Shown here in pieces: positions 7,602 through 19,235 of a stretch of 64,000 nt of DNA. The stretch is from Phycisphaerales bacterium (lineage in GTDB: Bacteria; Planctomycetota; Phycisphaerae; Phycisphaerales; SM1A02), in NCBI GenBank assembly GCA_029260575.1, contig JAJDDB010000009.1, forward strand, positions 186,001 through 250,000. The letters run 5' to 3'. The notes under the pieces were generated by a model that worked only from the letters and a program-made list of their open reading frames with translations, did no database searches and was not told where the DNA came from. The stretch's first letter is position 1. Each line of letters begins with the position of its first letter. The position numbers and the translations under genes were made by a program.

Positions 7602-9887
7602 ATGAGGCAATGCGTGTCCGATTTGAATACTCTCACATTCCTGTTGGCATCAGAGGCAACAGAGGTTTCAAGCCACGCGATGCTGATGACGATCGCCTGG
7701 GCAATTGCCGGCGGCGTGATGCTCGTGATTCTGTCGCGTCGATTAAACCTGCCTGCCATCGTCATGCTGCTGGCCGGCGGCGCTGTCATGGGGCCGTCCG
7801 TGCTCGGAATCGTGCAGCCGGACAGCCTCGGCCAAGGTCTTCGCGTCATCGTCTCGCTGGCGATCGGCCTGATTCTCTTTGAAGGCGGGTTGACGCTCGA
7901 TCTCAGCGGATACCGCGAAGCACCAGCAACCATCAAACGCTTACTGACCGTCGGCGTGCTCACGACATGGATCGGCACATCCGTTGCGATTCAGTTGATC
8001 CTGGATGTCGGCTGGCAGATGGCAATCATCTCCGGTTCGCTGGTCATCGTCACCGGCCCGACCGTCATCGCGCCGCTGCTAAAACGCATCAAACTCAACA
8101 ACCGACTGCACAACATCCTGCACTGGGAAGGCGTGCTCATTGACCCGATCGGCGTGTTCATCGCGCTGCTGTGTTACGAATGGATGGTCAAGGAAGGCGG
8201 CGAACAGGCGCTGCTGAACTTCGGCACACGCCTTGGGTGGGGCCTGCTCGTCGGCGTCGTGGGCGGGCTGGTCATCATGTTCGTGATTCGGCGAAAGTGG
8301 GTTGCCGAAGACTCAGTAAACGTCTTCGCGCTCGGCGCTGCTGTGCTGGTATTTGGTTTGGCTGATGCTGTCGTTGCCGAAGCGGGACTCCTTGCGGTGA
8401 CGGCTGCGGGGTTTCTTGTTGGCTTTGCCGGAAAAGTACAGCTCAAACAGTTGCGCCAGTTCAAAGCGGAAATAACCGACCTGTTGATTGGAACGCTGTT
8501 CATATTGCTCGCATCGCGCTTGAGTTTTGAGCAGTTCAAGACATTCGGCTGGGGGCTTGTAGCTGTTGTTGGCATTGTGATGTTGCTGATCCGACCCATC
8601 AGCATTTTCCTTTGCACGTTCGGCACAGATTTGTCCACGCGCGAGAAGGCGTATCTGTCGTGGGTTGCGCCCCGCGGAATCGTAGCTGCATCCATGGCTT
8701 CGCTAATCGCACTGAACCTTGCGGAAGCGAATCACGAAATACCGAAATTCGTGGAGAGTTTTACCTACTCCGTGATCATTGCAACCATCGTTCTGCAGGG
8801 GTTTTCCGCAGGCCCGCTGGCTCGGCTGCTGCGGCTCAAACGCCCCGAACCGACCGGCTGGATGATCGTTGGCGCACATTCACTCGGCCGGCGCATCGCA
8901 CGATTCATTGGCGACCAGGCCAAGAAATCCGTTGTTCTTGCGGACACCAACGCAAGAATGATTCGCGAAGCCCAAAGCGAGGGACTTGTCGCTGTCTCGG
9001 GAGACGCGCGCGATATTGATGCAATGATGGACAACGCAGTTGTCAGCGGCGTCGGGAACGTCCTTGCGCTGACGGACAACGAAGACCTGAACGTGCGCAT
9101 CTGCCAGAACTGGGCGGATGTTGTCGGGTCAGACAACGTCTATCGCTGTAATCCATCTGAGCAGGAATTGAGTAACGATGACGTTCGAGATGATAAAGTT
9201 GCGGGTAAGCTGACGTGGCCGAAGCTGCCCAAGCCGTCTTTGGTTGCTGCAGAGTTGCAGCGCGGTGAAGCTGCGATCATCGAAGCAACGGGGTACGAGC
9301 CGGCATTTTCGCAATTAGCGACGCCGATGATCACGATTGCTGATGGGAAGATCACATTCGAGGGACCTACTGAGTCCAGCGACAACGATGACAAGACGTC
9401 GCACACGTTGTATCTGCAGCGGCGGGCGGATTATCTGATGCGCGCGATTCGGCCGGAGCTGATCACAAAACTCAAAGCCGACACATTGGAAGACCTGCTG
9501 CAGCAACTCGTGGCTCTTGCGATCACTGTTGCACCAGACCTGTCACGCGAAGAAACCGTGCAGGAACTTCTCGAACGAGAAACAGCGTTCCCGACAGCGC
9601 TCGGTCATGGCGTCGCAGTGCCGCATGCATATTGCCCGGGGCTTGATTCCCGCCTGTGCGCAATCGCGCAACTTCCTGATGGGTTTGACTTTAGCGCTCC
9701 AGATGGCGAACCGGTCAAGCTTGCGTTCCTACTGCTCAGTCCGCAGGGTGATCCCGAAGGACACCTGGCGACGCTTGCGGACATCGCTCGGTTGGTCATC
9801 GACCCGCAGGTGCGCCACAAGTTGTTTCATGCCAGCAGCCCGATGGAGATGATCGCAACCATCCGCAGCGCCACCGCAGCGAAGTGA
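7602..9887 (+). CDS. CPA1-type cation:proton antiporter with TrkA-N and PTS EIIA domains
   Basis: 761 aa inner-membrane protein. Residues about 25-415 form a 12-13 helix Na+(K+)/H+ exchanger with the family signatures GLILFEGGLTLD and HWEGVLIDPIGV. Residues about 420-540 are a Rossmann TrkA-N/RCK domain (MIVGAHSLGRR; Asp in VVLADTNA), which normally binds NAD(H) or nucleotides and gates transport. Residues about 620-755 are a type-2 PTS EIIA domain whose phospho-acceptor His is present (VAVPHA, residue 675). I infer ion exchange controlled by nucleotide and possibly by PTS phosphorylation. No EI, HPr or sugar EIIBC genes are nearby, so the EIIA part is likely regulatory. A GTG four codons in is an alternative start. 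Confidence 0.9.
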   Translation: MRQCVSDLNTLTFLLASEATEVSSHAMLMTIAWAIAGGVMLVILSRRLNLPAIVMLLAGGAVMGPSVLGIVQPDSLGQGLRVIVSLAIGLILFEGGLTLDLSGYREAPATIKRLLTVGVLTTWIGTSVAIQLILDVGWQMAIISGSLVIVTGPTVIAPLLKRIKLNNRLHNILHWEGVLIDPIGVFIALLCYEWMVKEGGEQALLNFGTRLGWGLLVGVVGGLVIMFVIRRKWVAEDSVNVFALGAAVLVFGLADAVVAEAGLLAVTAAGFLVGFAGKVQLKQLRQFKAEITDLLIGTLFILLASRLSFEQFKTFGWGLVAVVGIVMLLIRPISIFLCTFGTDLSTREKAYLSWVAPRGIVAASMASLIALNLAEANHEIPKFVESFTYSVIIATIVLQGFSAGPLARLLRLKRPEPTGWMIVGAHSLGRRIARFIGDQAKKSVVLADTNARMIREAQSEGLVAVSGDARDIDAMMDNAVVSGVGNVLALTDNEDLNVRICQNWADVVGSDNVYRCNPSEQELSNDDVRDDKVAGKLTWPKLPKPSLVAAELQRGEAAIIEATGYEPAFSQLATPMITIADGKITFEGPTESSDNDDKTSHTLYLQRRADYLMRAIRPELITKLKADTLEDLLQQLVALAITVAPDLSREETVQELLERETAFPTALGHGVAVPHAYCPGLDSRLCAIAQLPDGFDFSAPDGEPVKLAFLLLSPQGDPEGHLATLADIARLVIDPQVRHKLFHASSPMEMIATIRSATAAK

Positions 9888-9932
9888 AGTGCGAGAAGTC
9901 TGACAGTGAAGTCTCTTTATGAAGAGTGAAGC

Positions 9933-10400
9933 GTGCAAATAGTCAATCTTTTTCTAGGGCTGAATCTTCTATTGTGTGCAGTGCCTGCTGTAGTAGCACT
10001 GCTCATTCGTCGCTGGTGGATGGGAATTTTGATCCTTGTGTGTGGACTCGCTGGTCTGATTCTTGGATTTGCTGCGGTCTGGGCAAGTATGGCGATTGCC
10101 TCATCGCAAAGTGGAATCAGCAATGGAGATGCCGGCGTCCTGTTTGTGTGCTCTTTGCCGATCGGAACCTTCAGTGGTGTGGTGATCGGAGGAGCTTGGG
10201 GTTACATTCTGGATGAACGCCGCAAACCGCGATTTGAAGATCATTCCTATTGCCCGGATTGTGGCAATGCAATGCGCGGCCTGACACGGCTTGGCTGTCC
10301 GAAGTGTGGGTGGAAACGCAACTGCCCGCAATGCGGCTACTCCTTGCGCGGATTGATGCAAACCGGTTGCCCTGAGTGCGGCTGGAAGCGGAGCGGCTGA
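9933..10400 (+). CDS. Membrane protein with double C-terminal zinc ribbon
   Basis: 155 aa from a GTG start. Three hydrophobic segments (residues about 3-24, 27-50 and 65-85) are followed by a basic linker and two tandem ribbons: CPDCGNAMRGL...CPKCG and CPQCGYSLRGL...CPECG. The C-P-x-C-G-x-x-x-R-G-L pattern is widespread in planctomycete membrane proteins of unknown role; the same ribbon, single and N-terminal, occurs in three tandem genes at 39655-41579. Eight cysteines should bind two Zn ions on the cytoplasmic face. The last gene before the respiratory block, with no obvious partner. Confidence 0.75.
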   Translation: MQIVNLFLGLNLLLCAVPAVVALLIRRWWMGILILVCGLAGLILGFAAVWASMAIASSQSGISNGDAGVLFVCSLPIGTFSGVVIGGAWGYILDERRKPRFEDHSYCPDCGNAMRGLTRLGCPKCGWKRNCPQCGYSLRGLMQTGCPECGWKRSG

Positions 10401-10688
10401 CCGCCGATGCACTGCACCTGATTCACCAGACGCAATGCAGGACTGCGATATGCATGTGAACAGCACCTGCCTCGCTTGCGGATCGGCTACGCTCCGGACT
10501 ATGATCCGCCTTCTTGGGCGAGTCAGGGGTGCCTTTCGAGGATGGCCAGCCGGCAGACCGGCCACGGGTCGTTGGTCGCGGAGGTCCGTGCATCGCGTAA
10601 CTGTCAAAAGGGACGTTCATGGCCCGGAATCGCCATATTCAGATGGCTTCATCACTCTGGTCCGGTTGGACCATCTGCCCGCGTCGCC
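10401..10688 (+). other. Intergenic stretch before the respiratory operon
   Basis: No protein-like frame, tRNA shape or T-tailed hairpin seen. Open frames on both strands here are short and not supported by ribosome sites. The functional elements (promoter, operator) lie just downstream. Confidence 0.5.
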
Positions 10689-10716
10689 TTGACAAGCAAC
10701 CGGGTTTTTCTAGCAT
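10689..10716 (+). promoter_or_regulatory. Probable sigma-70-type promoter of actABCDEF
   Basis: Perfect -35 TTGACA, 16-nt spacer, -10 TAGCAT (4 of 6). Predicted transcript start near 10723, giving a leader of about 27 nt to the ATG at 10750. The CRP-like palindrome lies just downstream of it. Confidence 0.6.
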
Positions 10717-10727
10717 TCGCAAGAGTT

Positions 10728-10743
10728 TGTGAAAAAAGGCACA
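10728..10743. promoter_or_regulatory. CRP-like operator before actA
   Basis: TGTGA-AAAAAG-GCACA: one mismatch from TGTGA-N6-TCACA. It lies 12 nt past the -10 box and 6 nt before the actA ATG, so a bound protein would block transcription or the ribosome site. Related sites: 19203-19218 and 27316-27331. Confidence 0.5.
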
Positions 10744-10749
10744 AAGCCC

Positions 10750-11402
10750 ATGGGACGTTACCACTACGTCTTTCCACGGTGGACCAATCTGCTCTTGCCC
10801 GGTGCAATCTTCATGGCGATGGTTGCGCCTTTGTACGTTGTCTACGTTGTTGCGTACGGCTTCAGCCCGATGACGACCGACGTCGGCTACGCACCTGATC
10901 AGGTCATCGAATACAGCCACAAGTTGCACGCAGGAGAACTCGGCATCGATTGCCGGTATTGCCACAACACTGTCGAGTATTCCGCTAAGGCGTCCATCCC
11001 CCCGACGCAGACGTGCATGAACTGCCACACGCAGATTCACAAGGACAGCCCGAAACTCGAAGCGCTTCGGCAGAGTTACGAGAAAGGAACGCCGGTCACA
11101 TGGACCCGCGTTCACGATCTGCCGGGCTACGCGTACTTCAATCACTCCGCGCACGTCAACCGCGGTGTAAGTTGCGTGTCGTGTCACGGCCGAGTCGATC
11201 GCATGGACGTCGTCCAGCAGATGCAGCCATTGAGCATGGGCTGGTGCTTGGATTGTCACCGCAACCCGACTGAAAACCTGCGCGACCCATCTGAAGTCAC
11301 GAATCTTGGCTGGTCGTTCAAAGGCACCGAACAGGAACTCGTTGACTATCACGACTTCTGGCAGGATCACAACAACATCAACCCGTCACAGGATTGCTCC
11401 AC

Positions 11403-11415
<13 letters not shown>
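10750..11415 (+). CDS. actA: Alternative complex III, pentaheme cytochrome c subunit ActA
   Basis: 221 aa. One N-terminal membrane helix (LLLPGAIFMAMVAPLYVVYVV) anchors a periplasmic domain with five CxxCH heme c sites at residues 68, 89, 142, 166 and 216 (CRYCH, CMNCH, CVSCH, CLDCH, CSTCH). In alternative complex III this subunit carries electrons from the ActB side toward cytochrome c or the oxidase. I place the start at the ATG (MGRYHYVF) and not the GTG 21 nt earlier, because that GTG lies inside the CRP-like palindrome. First gene of actABCDEF; it overlaps actB by 13 nt, and its last heme motif is encoded in the overlap. Confidence 0.93.
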
Positions 11416-14644
<3,229 letters not shown>

Positions 14645-14645
<1 letters not shown>

Positions 14646-16078
14646 TGAGCACCATCGTCATTGACAATACGTTTGAAGATCCCACGCGGCGCGCTCCGTT
14701 GGTATTGAATCACCATGACTTCGGTTCGGTGACCGATGAAGTCTGCTGGGTCAACGAATCTCCCAAGCCGCCGTTGGCGTGGTACATCACCTTCGTCATT
14801 TCGCTGAGCCTGCTTGGCATGCTCGGCGGATTGATCATGTATCTGTTCGCCACAGGCGTCGGCGTCTGGGGCAACCAGAACCCCGTCATGTGGGGCTTCC
14901 CGATTGTGAACTTTGTGTTCTGGGTCGGCATCGGCCACGCAGGCACACTCATCAGCGCGATCCTGTTCCTGTTCCGCCAGAAGTGGCGCACCGCAATCAA
15001 CCGATTCGCTGAGGCAATGACCATATTTGCGGTCATGTGCGCGGGCCTGTTCCCGGGCATTCACGTCGGCCGTGTGTGGTTTGCGTATTGGCTGTTCCCA
15101 ATTCCCAATCAGATGAACATGTGGCCGCAGTTCCGCAGTCCGCTGCTGTGGGATGTGTTTGCGGTCGGTACATATGCCACCGTCTCGGTGCTGTTCTGGT
15201 ACCTCGGCATGGTGCCTGACCTTGCGACACTGCGCGATCGATCGAAAACGAAGCTCCGCGCGATTCTGTATGGGATCTTCAGCCTCGGCTGGCGCGGCAG
15301 TATGCGGCACTGGCATCGCTACGAGCGCGGGTATCTGCTGCTGGCCGCGCTCGCCACGCCACTGGTGCTGTCCGTGCACTCGGTCGTCTCATTCGACTTT
15401 GCAGTTGCGCAATTGCCCGGTTGGCATACAACGATTTTCCCGCCGTACTTTGTTGCCGGTGCGATTTTCTCCGGCTTCGCAATGGTGATGACACTGGCAA
15501 TACCCGCCCGTCAGATTTGGGGGCTTAAGAATTTCATCACCATGCGGCATCTGGAGAACATGAACAAGATCATCCTGCTCACAGGCTCGATGGTCGGCTA
15601 CGCATACTCCACCGAATTCTTCGTTGCGTGGTACAGCGGCGCGATGTACGAAAGCTTTGCCTTCGTCAATCGTGCCTTCGGCCAGCACTGGTGGGCCTAC
15701 TGGATCATGGTCAGTTGCAACGTACTCACACCGCAGGTGTTCTGGTTCAAGGCGGCCCGGCGCAGCATTCCGATCATGTTCATCGCGTGTTTGCTCGTCA
15801 ACGTCGGCATGTGGTTCGAACGTTTCGTGATCGTGATTTCGCTCGAACAGGACTTCCTGCCCAGTTCGTGGGCGTACTACAAGCCGACTTGGGTTGATAT
15901 CGGCATGCTCGTGGGCAGCTTCGGCTTGTTCATGACCATGTTCATGTTGTTCATCCGCTTCCTGCCGGTGATTGCGATTGCGGAAGTCAAAGCAATCATG
16001 CCGGAAGCGAATCCGCATCGTGGCCACGACCATCATGATGATGATTCCGATCACGCAACAATGGAGGCACGCTCATGA
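14645..16078 (+). CDS. actC: Alternative complex III, quinol-binding membrane subunit ActC (NrfD-like)
   Basis: 477 aa with about ten transmembrane helices of the NrfD/PsrC type (for example [38 protein letters not shown], and [15 protein letters not shown]). In alternative complex III ActC carries a quinol site facing the ActB iron-sulfur subunit and possibly a proton path. The C-terminal tail is His/Asp-rich ([12 protein letters not shown]). It starts one base inside the actB stop (TGATG) and overlaps actD by 4 nt, so it is translationally coupled on both sides. Confidence 0.95.
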
Positions 16079-16686
16079 CGACCGCATCTGCCTCCATGTC
16101 TGCTACCGCTACACCGCAGCGCAAACGCAAGCTGTACGGATTGATGGCTGAATTCGCAACGCCCGCAGAAGTGCTGCATGCTGCCAAGCGCGTTCGCGCT
16201 GAAGGTTACCGCTGGTGGGATTGTTTCGTGCCGTTCCCCGTACACGGACTGGACAAGGCAATGGGCGTCAAGCCCACGATCCTTCCCATCCTGGTGTTCG
16301 GATGCGGGTTGACCGGAACGATTGTTGCGGTGCTCTTGCAATGGTTCACCAACGGCACAAGCTTTGAGTTCTGGGCCCTTGTACCCGTCATCGGCTACGA
16401 CTTCATGATCAGCGGTAAACCGGCTTCGTCCATACCCGCATGGATTCCGGTTGTATTTGAGTTGACGGTTCTGCTGGCATCGGTTGGGTGTTTCCTGCTC
16501 GTACTCTTGCTCAACGGCCTGCCGCGGTTCTATCACCCGGTCTTCCGTGTGCCGAGCTTTGCTCGCGCAACTGATGATCGATTCTTCCTGTTGATCGAAG
16601 CCCGCGATCCGCAGTTCTATCGGGACAAGACTGAAACACTGCTGCGATCACTGAATCCGATTGCCCTGGAGGAAGTACAGGACTGA
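16075..16686 (+). CDS. actD: Alternative complex III subunit ActD (DUF3341)
   Basis: 203 aa. A soluble N-terminal part of the DUF3341 type ([26 protein letters not shown], then [18 protein letters not shown]) precedes two membrane helices ([21 protein letters not shown] and [23 protein letters not shown]) and a short C-terminal segment. It is a structural subunit that clasps the membrane core next to ActC/ActF; no cofactor. It overlaps actC by ATGA. A TM-proximal [11 protein letters not shown] stretch matches the family. Confidence 0.93.
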   Translation: MTTASASMSATATPQRKRKLYGLMAEFATPAEVLHAAKRVRAEGYRWWDCFVPFPVHGLDKAMGVKPTILPILVFGCGLTGTIVAVLLQWFTNGTSFEFWALVPVIGYDFMISGKPASSIPAWIPVVFELTVLLASVGCFLLVLLLNGLPRFYHPVFRVPSFARATDDRFFLLIEARDPQFYRDKTETLLRSLNPIALEEVQD

Positions 16687-16690
16687 CGCC

Positions 16691-17437
16691 ATGCCGAAGA
16701 TGCTGCTGTACATCCTGCTGATTGGTTTGATCGCGCTGTTGATTCCGCCGGCGTTGATCGCCACAGAACGTTCGACTGTCAAGAAGAAACCGCGCGTGCA
16801 TCTTGTCCAGGACATGGACAACCAGCACCGATACAAAGCCCAGCAGGCGAATGAGTTCTTTGAAGATGGACGTGCGATGCGCCCGCCGGTCGAAGGAACT
16901 GTCGCCCGCAACAAACTCAATGACGATGCGCACTTCATCAAAGGGCTTGTCGGCGATGAATGGGCAACGACCTTCCCAGGGCAGATCGATGTCACGGTCG
17001 ATCTGATTCATCGTGGTCAGAACCGTTTCAATATCTACTGTCTGCCGTGTCATGGTGAAGCCGGCTTCGGCGATGGGATTATTCATCAGCGGGCATTCAA
17101 ACTCGTTACCGCAGGCGTCAACGGCACAACGTGGGTGCAGCCCAAGAGCCTGCACGAAAAAGCTATCCGCGAACAACCAATCGGTCAGACATTCAACACA
17201 ATCACCAACGGCGTGCGCACCATGGCAGGCTATGGCGACCAGGTCCCCGTCGGTGATCGGTGGGCAATCGTTGCCTATGTAAAAGCACTGCAGCGCAGTC
17301 AGTTCGCACAGGATTCAGATCTGCCTGCCGGCACGAATCGAAGTGAATTGCAGTTTGAGAAGCTGCCCGAACAAGAAACGCCTGACGAAACAACCGACGA
17401 CGCAACGAATCCGCAGGATGAGGCGGAGCAATCATGA
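16691..17437 (+). CDS. actE: Alternative complex III, monoheme cytochrome c subunit ActE
   Basis: 248 aa. N-terminal membrane anchor (MLLYILLIGLIALLIPPALIA), then a periplasmic class I cytochrome c with one CLPCH site near residue 115, followed by a Met-containing segment (GVRTMAGYGDQVP) as possible sixth ligand. The tail is acidic and low-complexity (PEQETPDETTDDATNPQDEAEQ). It passes electrons between ActA and downstream acceptors. The ATG at 16691, just after the actD stop, fits better than the frame's earlier ATG inside actD. It overlaps actF by ATGA. Confidence 0.92.
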   Translation: MPKMLLYILLIGLIALLIPPALIATERSTVKKKPRVHLVQDMDNQHRYKAQQANEFFEDGRAMRPPVEGTVARNKLNDDAHFIKGLVGDEWATTFPGQIDVTVDLIHRGQNRFNIYCLPCHGEAGFGDGIIHQRAFKLVTAGVNGTTWVQPKSLHEKAIREQPIGQTFNTITNGVRTMAGYGDQVPVGDRWAIVAYVKALQRSQFAQDSDLPAGTNRSELQFEKLPEQETPDETTDDATNPQDEAEQS

Positions 17438-18750
17438 GCCGAGCCCAGCATACAACCAGCAATCAGCAGCTCGATGGCGCAGGCAACGGTCTGTTCACAA
17501 TCGCAGCAGCTGTTGGTGGCATCGGCCTGATCACGGCGCTGATTCTTGGCGCATTGATGGATCACGGCTGGGATCGATTCTTCCGGTCGTATCTGTACGC
17601 GTTCGCAGCAGTTGCAGCAGTCTGTCTCGGCGGTTTGTTCTGGACGATGGTGCAGCACGCATCGCGGGCCGGCTGGTCGGTGGCCTTGCGACGTATTGCT
17701 GAAAACGTCGCTGCGAATCTGCAGTGGATGTGGTTGCTGTTCATCCCGGTGATGCTGTCACCCTGGCTCAGCCACCAATATCACTGGATGCACCCGGCTG
17801 GCGATCCTCTGCTTGAACACAAGATTCCATGGTTCTTCGGCATGAGTCCGCTCAACGAAGCGGGTGAGCAGGTCGGGCACATTCCATGGTTCTGGCTTTT
17901 CCGGGCAGCGTTTGTGCTGTTCGTTTGGGCTATTCTGTCACGGTTCTTCTATCGCAATTCGGTCGCCCAGGACGCCACAGGTGATGTCAATCTGACTCAT
18001 CGCATGCAGCGCTTCGCGCCGCTGGGGTTGGTTCTGTACGCACTGACGCAGAGCATTGCGTCCATCGACTGGATCGAATCGCTCGAAGCGCACTGGTTCA
18101 GCACGATGTTTGCGGTGTACTTCTTTGCTGCCAGTTGCTGCGGCTTCTTTGCGGTGCAGATTCTCGTGATGAAGTGGTATCATCGCTCCGGCAGGCTCAC
18201 CACCGAAATCACGACCGAACACTACCAGGATGCAGGCAAACTTCTGTTTGCGTTCGGCGTCGTGTTCTGGGCGTATATCGCATTTAGCCAGTACATGCTG
18301 ATCTGGTATGGCAACATCCCCGAAGAAACAACGTGGTATATGGTTCGCCAGCTCGGTGGGTGGCGGATGGTCAGCATTCTGCTGCTCGTGGGCCACTTTG
18401 TACTGCCGTTCCTGCTGCTTGTGACCAAACACACCAAACGCGTCACGACCGTGCTGGGGCTCATTGCTGCGGGCATGTTGATCATGCACGCTGTCGACAT
18501 GTACTACCTCGTGATGCCGACGATTCCCGGGGACGCAATCGCTACGGCAGCGTCGTATGAAGAGCTGCGCGATGCAGCTGCTGCCGGTCTGGTCGAAGTG
18601 AACTTCCACCCGAGCCTGATGGATCTGGCCTGCCTGCTTGGGCTGTTTGGAATTGTGACTGCAATGACTGTCAAACGCATGGCTCGGCACGCGTTGATTG
18701 CTCAGGGTGATCCGCGCCTGCCCGAGTCATTGGCCTTTGAGAATTTCTAA
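17434..18750 (+). CDS. actF: Alternative complex III, membrane subunit ActF (NrfD-like)
   Basis: 438 aa, about ten transmembrane helices, paralogous to ActC and forming the second half of the membrane core (quinol:cytochrome c oxidoreductase subunit 2). Recognisable stretches are WMWLLFIPVMLSPW, HQYHWMHPAG, IAFSQYMLIWYGNIPEET and FVLPFLLLVTKHTKR. ActF-type subunits have a possible proton channel but no clear quinol site. Last of the six act genes; the common distal act genes are replaced by the small protein at 18793 and the oxidase block. Confidence 0.94.
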   Translation: MSRAQHTTSNQQLDGAGNGLFTIAAAVGGIGLITALILGALMDHGWDRFFRSYLYAFAAVAAVCLGGLFWTMVQHASRAGWSVALRRIAENVAANLQWMWLLFIPVMLSPWLSHQYHWMHPAGDPLLEHKIPWFFGMSPLNEAGEQVGHIPWFWLFRAAFVLFVWAILSRFFYRNSVAQDATGDVNLTHRMQRFAPLGLVLYALTQSIASIDWIESLEAHWFSTMFAVYFFAASCCGFFAVQILVMKWYHRSGRLTTEITTEHYQDAGKLLFAFGVVFWAYIAFSQYMLIWYGNIPEETTWYMVRQLGGWRMVSILLLVGHFVLPFLLLVTKHTKRVTTVLGLIAAGMLIMHAVDMYYLVMPTIPGDAIATAASYEELRDAAAAGLVEVNFHPSLMDLACLLGLFGIVTAMTVKRMARHALIAQGDPRLPESLAFENF

Positions 18751-18792
18751 TTCGAGGATCAAGAACAATATTCGTAGCTATGAGATTCAGAT

Positions 18793-19167
18793 ATGAGTGA
18801 TGCATTCGAACACAATCCAGGTGATCATGAAGATCCGATGAGCGGGCCGACATGGCTGATCGGCTTCATTGGCACGATCATCCTGATCGTGATTGTGCTT
18901 GCGGTCACTGCGCTCTTGAAGTTCACCGAGACTGATGCACAGGAGCAATTGCTGGTCGCGCCTGATCTGGCAGAGCTGGTCGAAATCCGAAGTCGCGATA
19001 CCGCGCGATTGAGCGGTGAGCCGCGCGTTGTGGAGTTTCTCGACGTGCAGGGCAATCGCTCCACCCGACTTGTCATCCCGATCGAGGAGGCAGTGCAGCA
19101 CGTAGCGGACGAATTCAGCGGGACAGGCCCACAGGCAGCCAGCGATTTGGACACGGTAGAAAGTTGA
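18793..19167 (+). CDS. Small single-pass protein between act and oxidase genes
   Basis: 124 aa of unknown function. The first ~20 residues are acidic (MSDAFEHNPGDHEDP), followed by one strong membrane helix (WLIGFIGTIILIVIVLAVTALLKF) and a soluble domain of about 80 residues (EIRSRDTARLSGEPRVVEFLDVQGNRSTRLVIPIEEAVQHVADEF). The domain probably faces the periplasm. Its place between actF and the SCO/caa3 genes suggests an accessory subunit or assembly factor of the ACIII-oxidase assembly; that is inference from position only. Confidence 0.7.
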   Translation: MSDAFEHNPGDHEDPMSGPTWLIGFIGTIILIVIVLAVTALLKFTETDAQEQLLVAPDLAELVEIRSRDTARLSGEPRVVEFLDVQGNRSTRLVIPIEEAVQHVADEFSGTGPQAASDLDTVES

Positions 19168-19193
19168 TTCGCACCCTGTGTGCGGCATATGAA
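19164..19193 (+). promoter_or_regulatory. Possible promoter of the SCO-caa3 operon
   Basis: TTGATT, 18-nt spacer, TATGAA (4 of 6). It overlaps the end of the previous gene. A CRP-like palindrome starts 10 nt past the -10, the same geometry as at actA. Confidence 0.4.
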
Positions 19194-19202
19194 TAATGGG
19201 TT

Positions 19203-19218
19203 TGAGAAATATTTCACA
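19203..19218. promoter_or_regulatory. CRP-like operator before the SCO-caa3 genes
   Basis: TGAGA-AATATT-TCACA: one mismatch from the palindrome TGTGA-N6-TCACA. Read on the minus strand it shares the 11-mer CTTTGTGAAAT with the ctaB/ctaA site. It ends 17 nt before the ATG. Confidence 0.5.
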
Positions 19219-19235
19219 AAGTTGCATCGGACACT

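Noticed and set aside
7451-7978. 176-codon N-terminal extension of tatD
   Set aside because: It is antisense to the antiporter gene; TatD family proteins start at the MFDTHCHL region and a -10-like box precedes that ATG.
10435-10898. Plus-strand frames before and across the start of actA
   Set aside because: Wrong frame relative to actA, no ribosome site; the region carries the promoter and operator instead.
15389-16054. Minus-strand frame of 221 codons inside actC
   Set aside because: His/Glu-rich antisense shadow of transmembrane helices of ActC.
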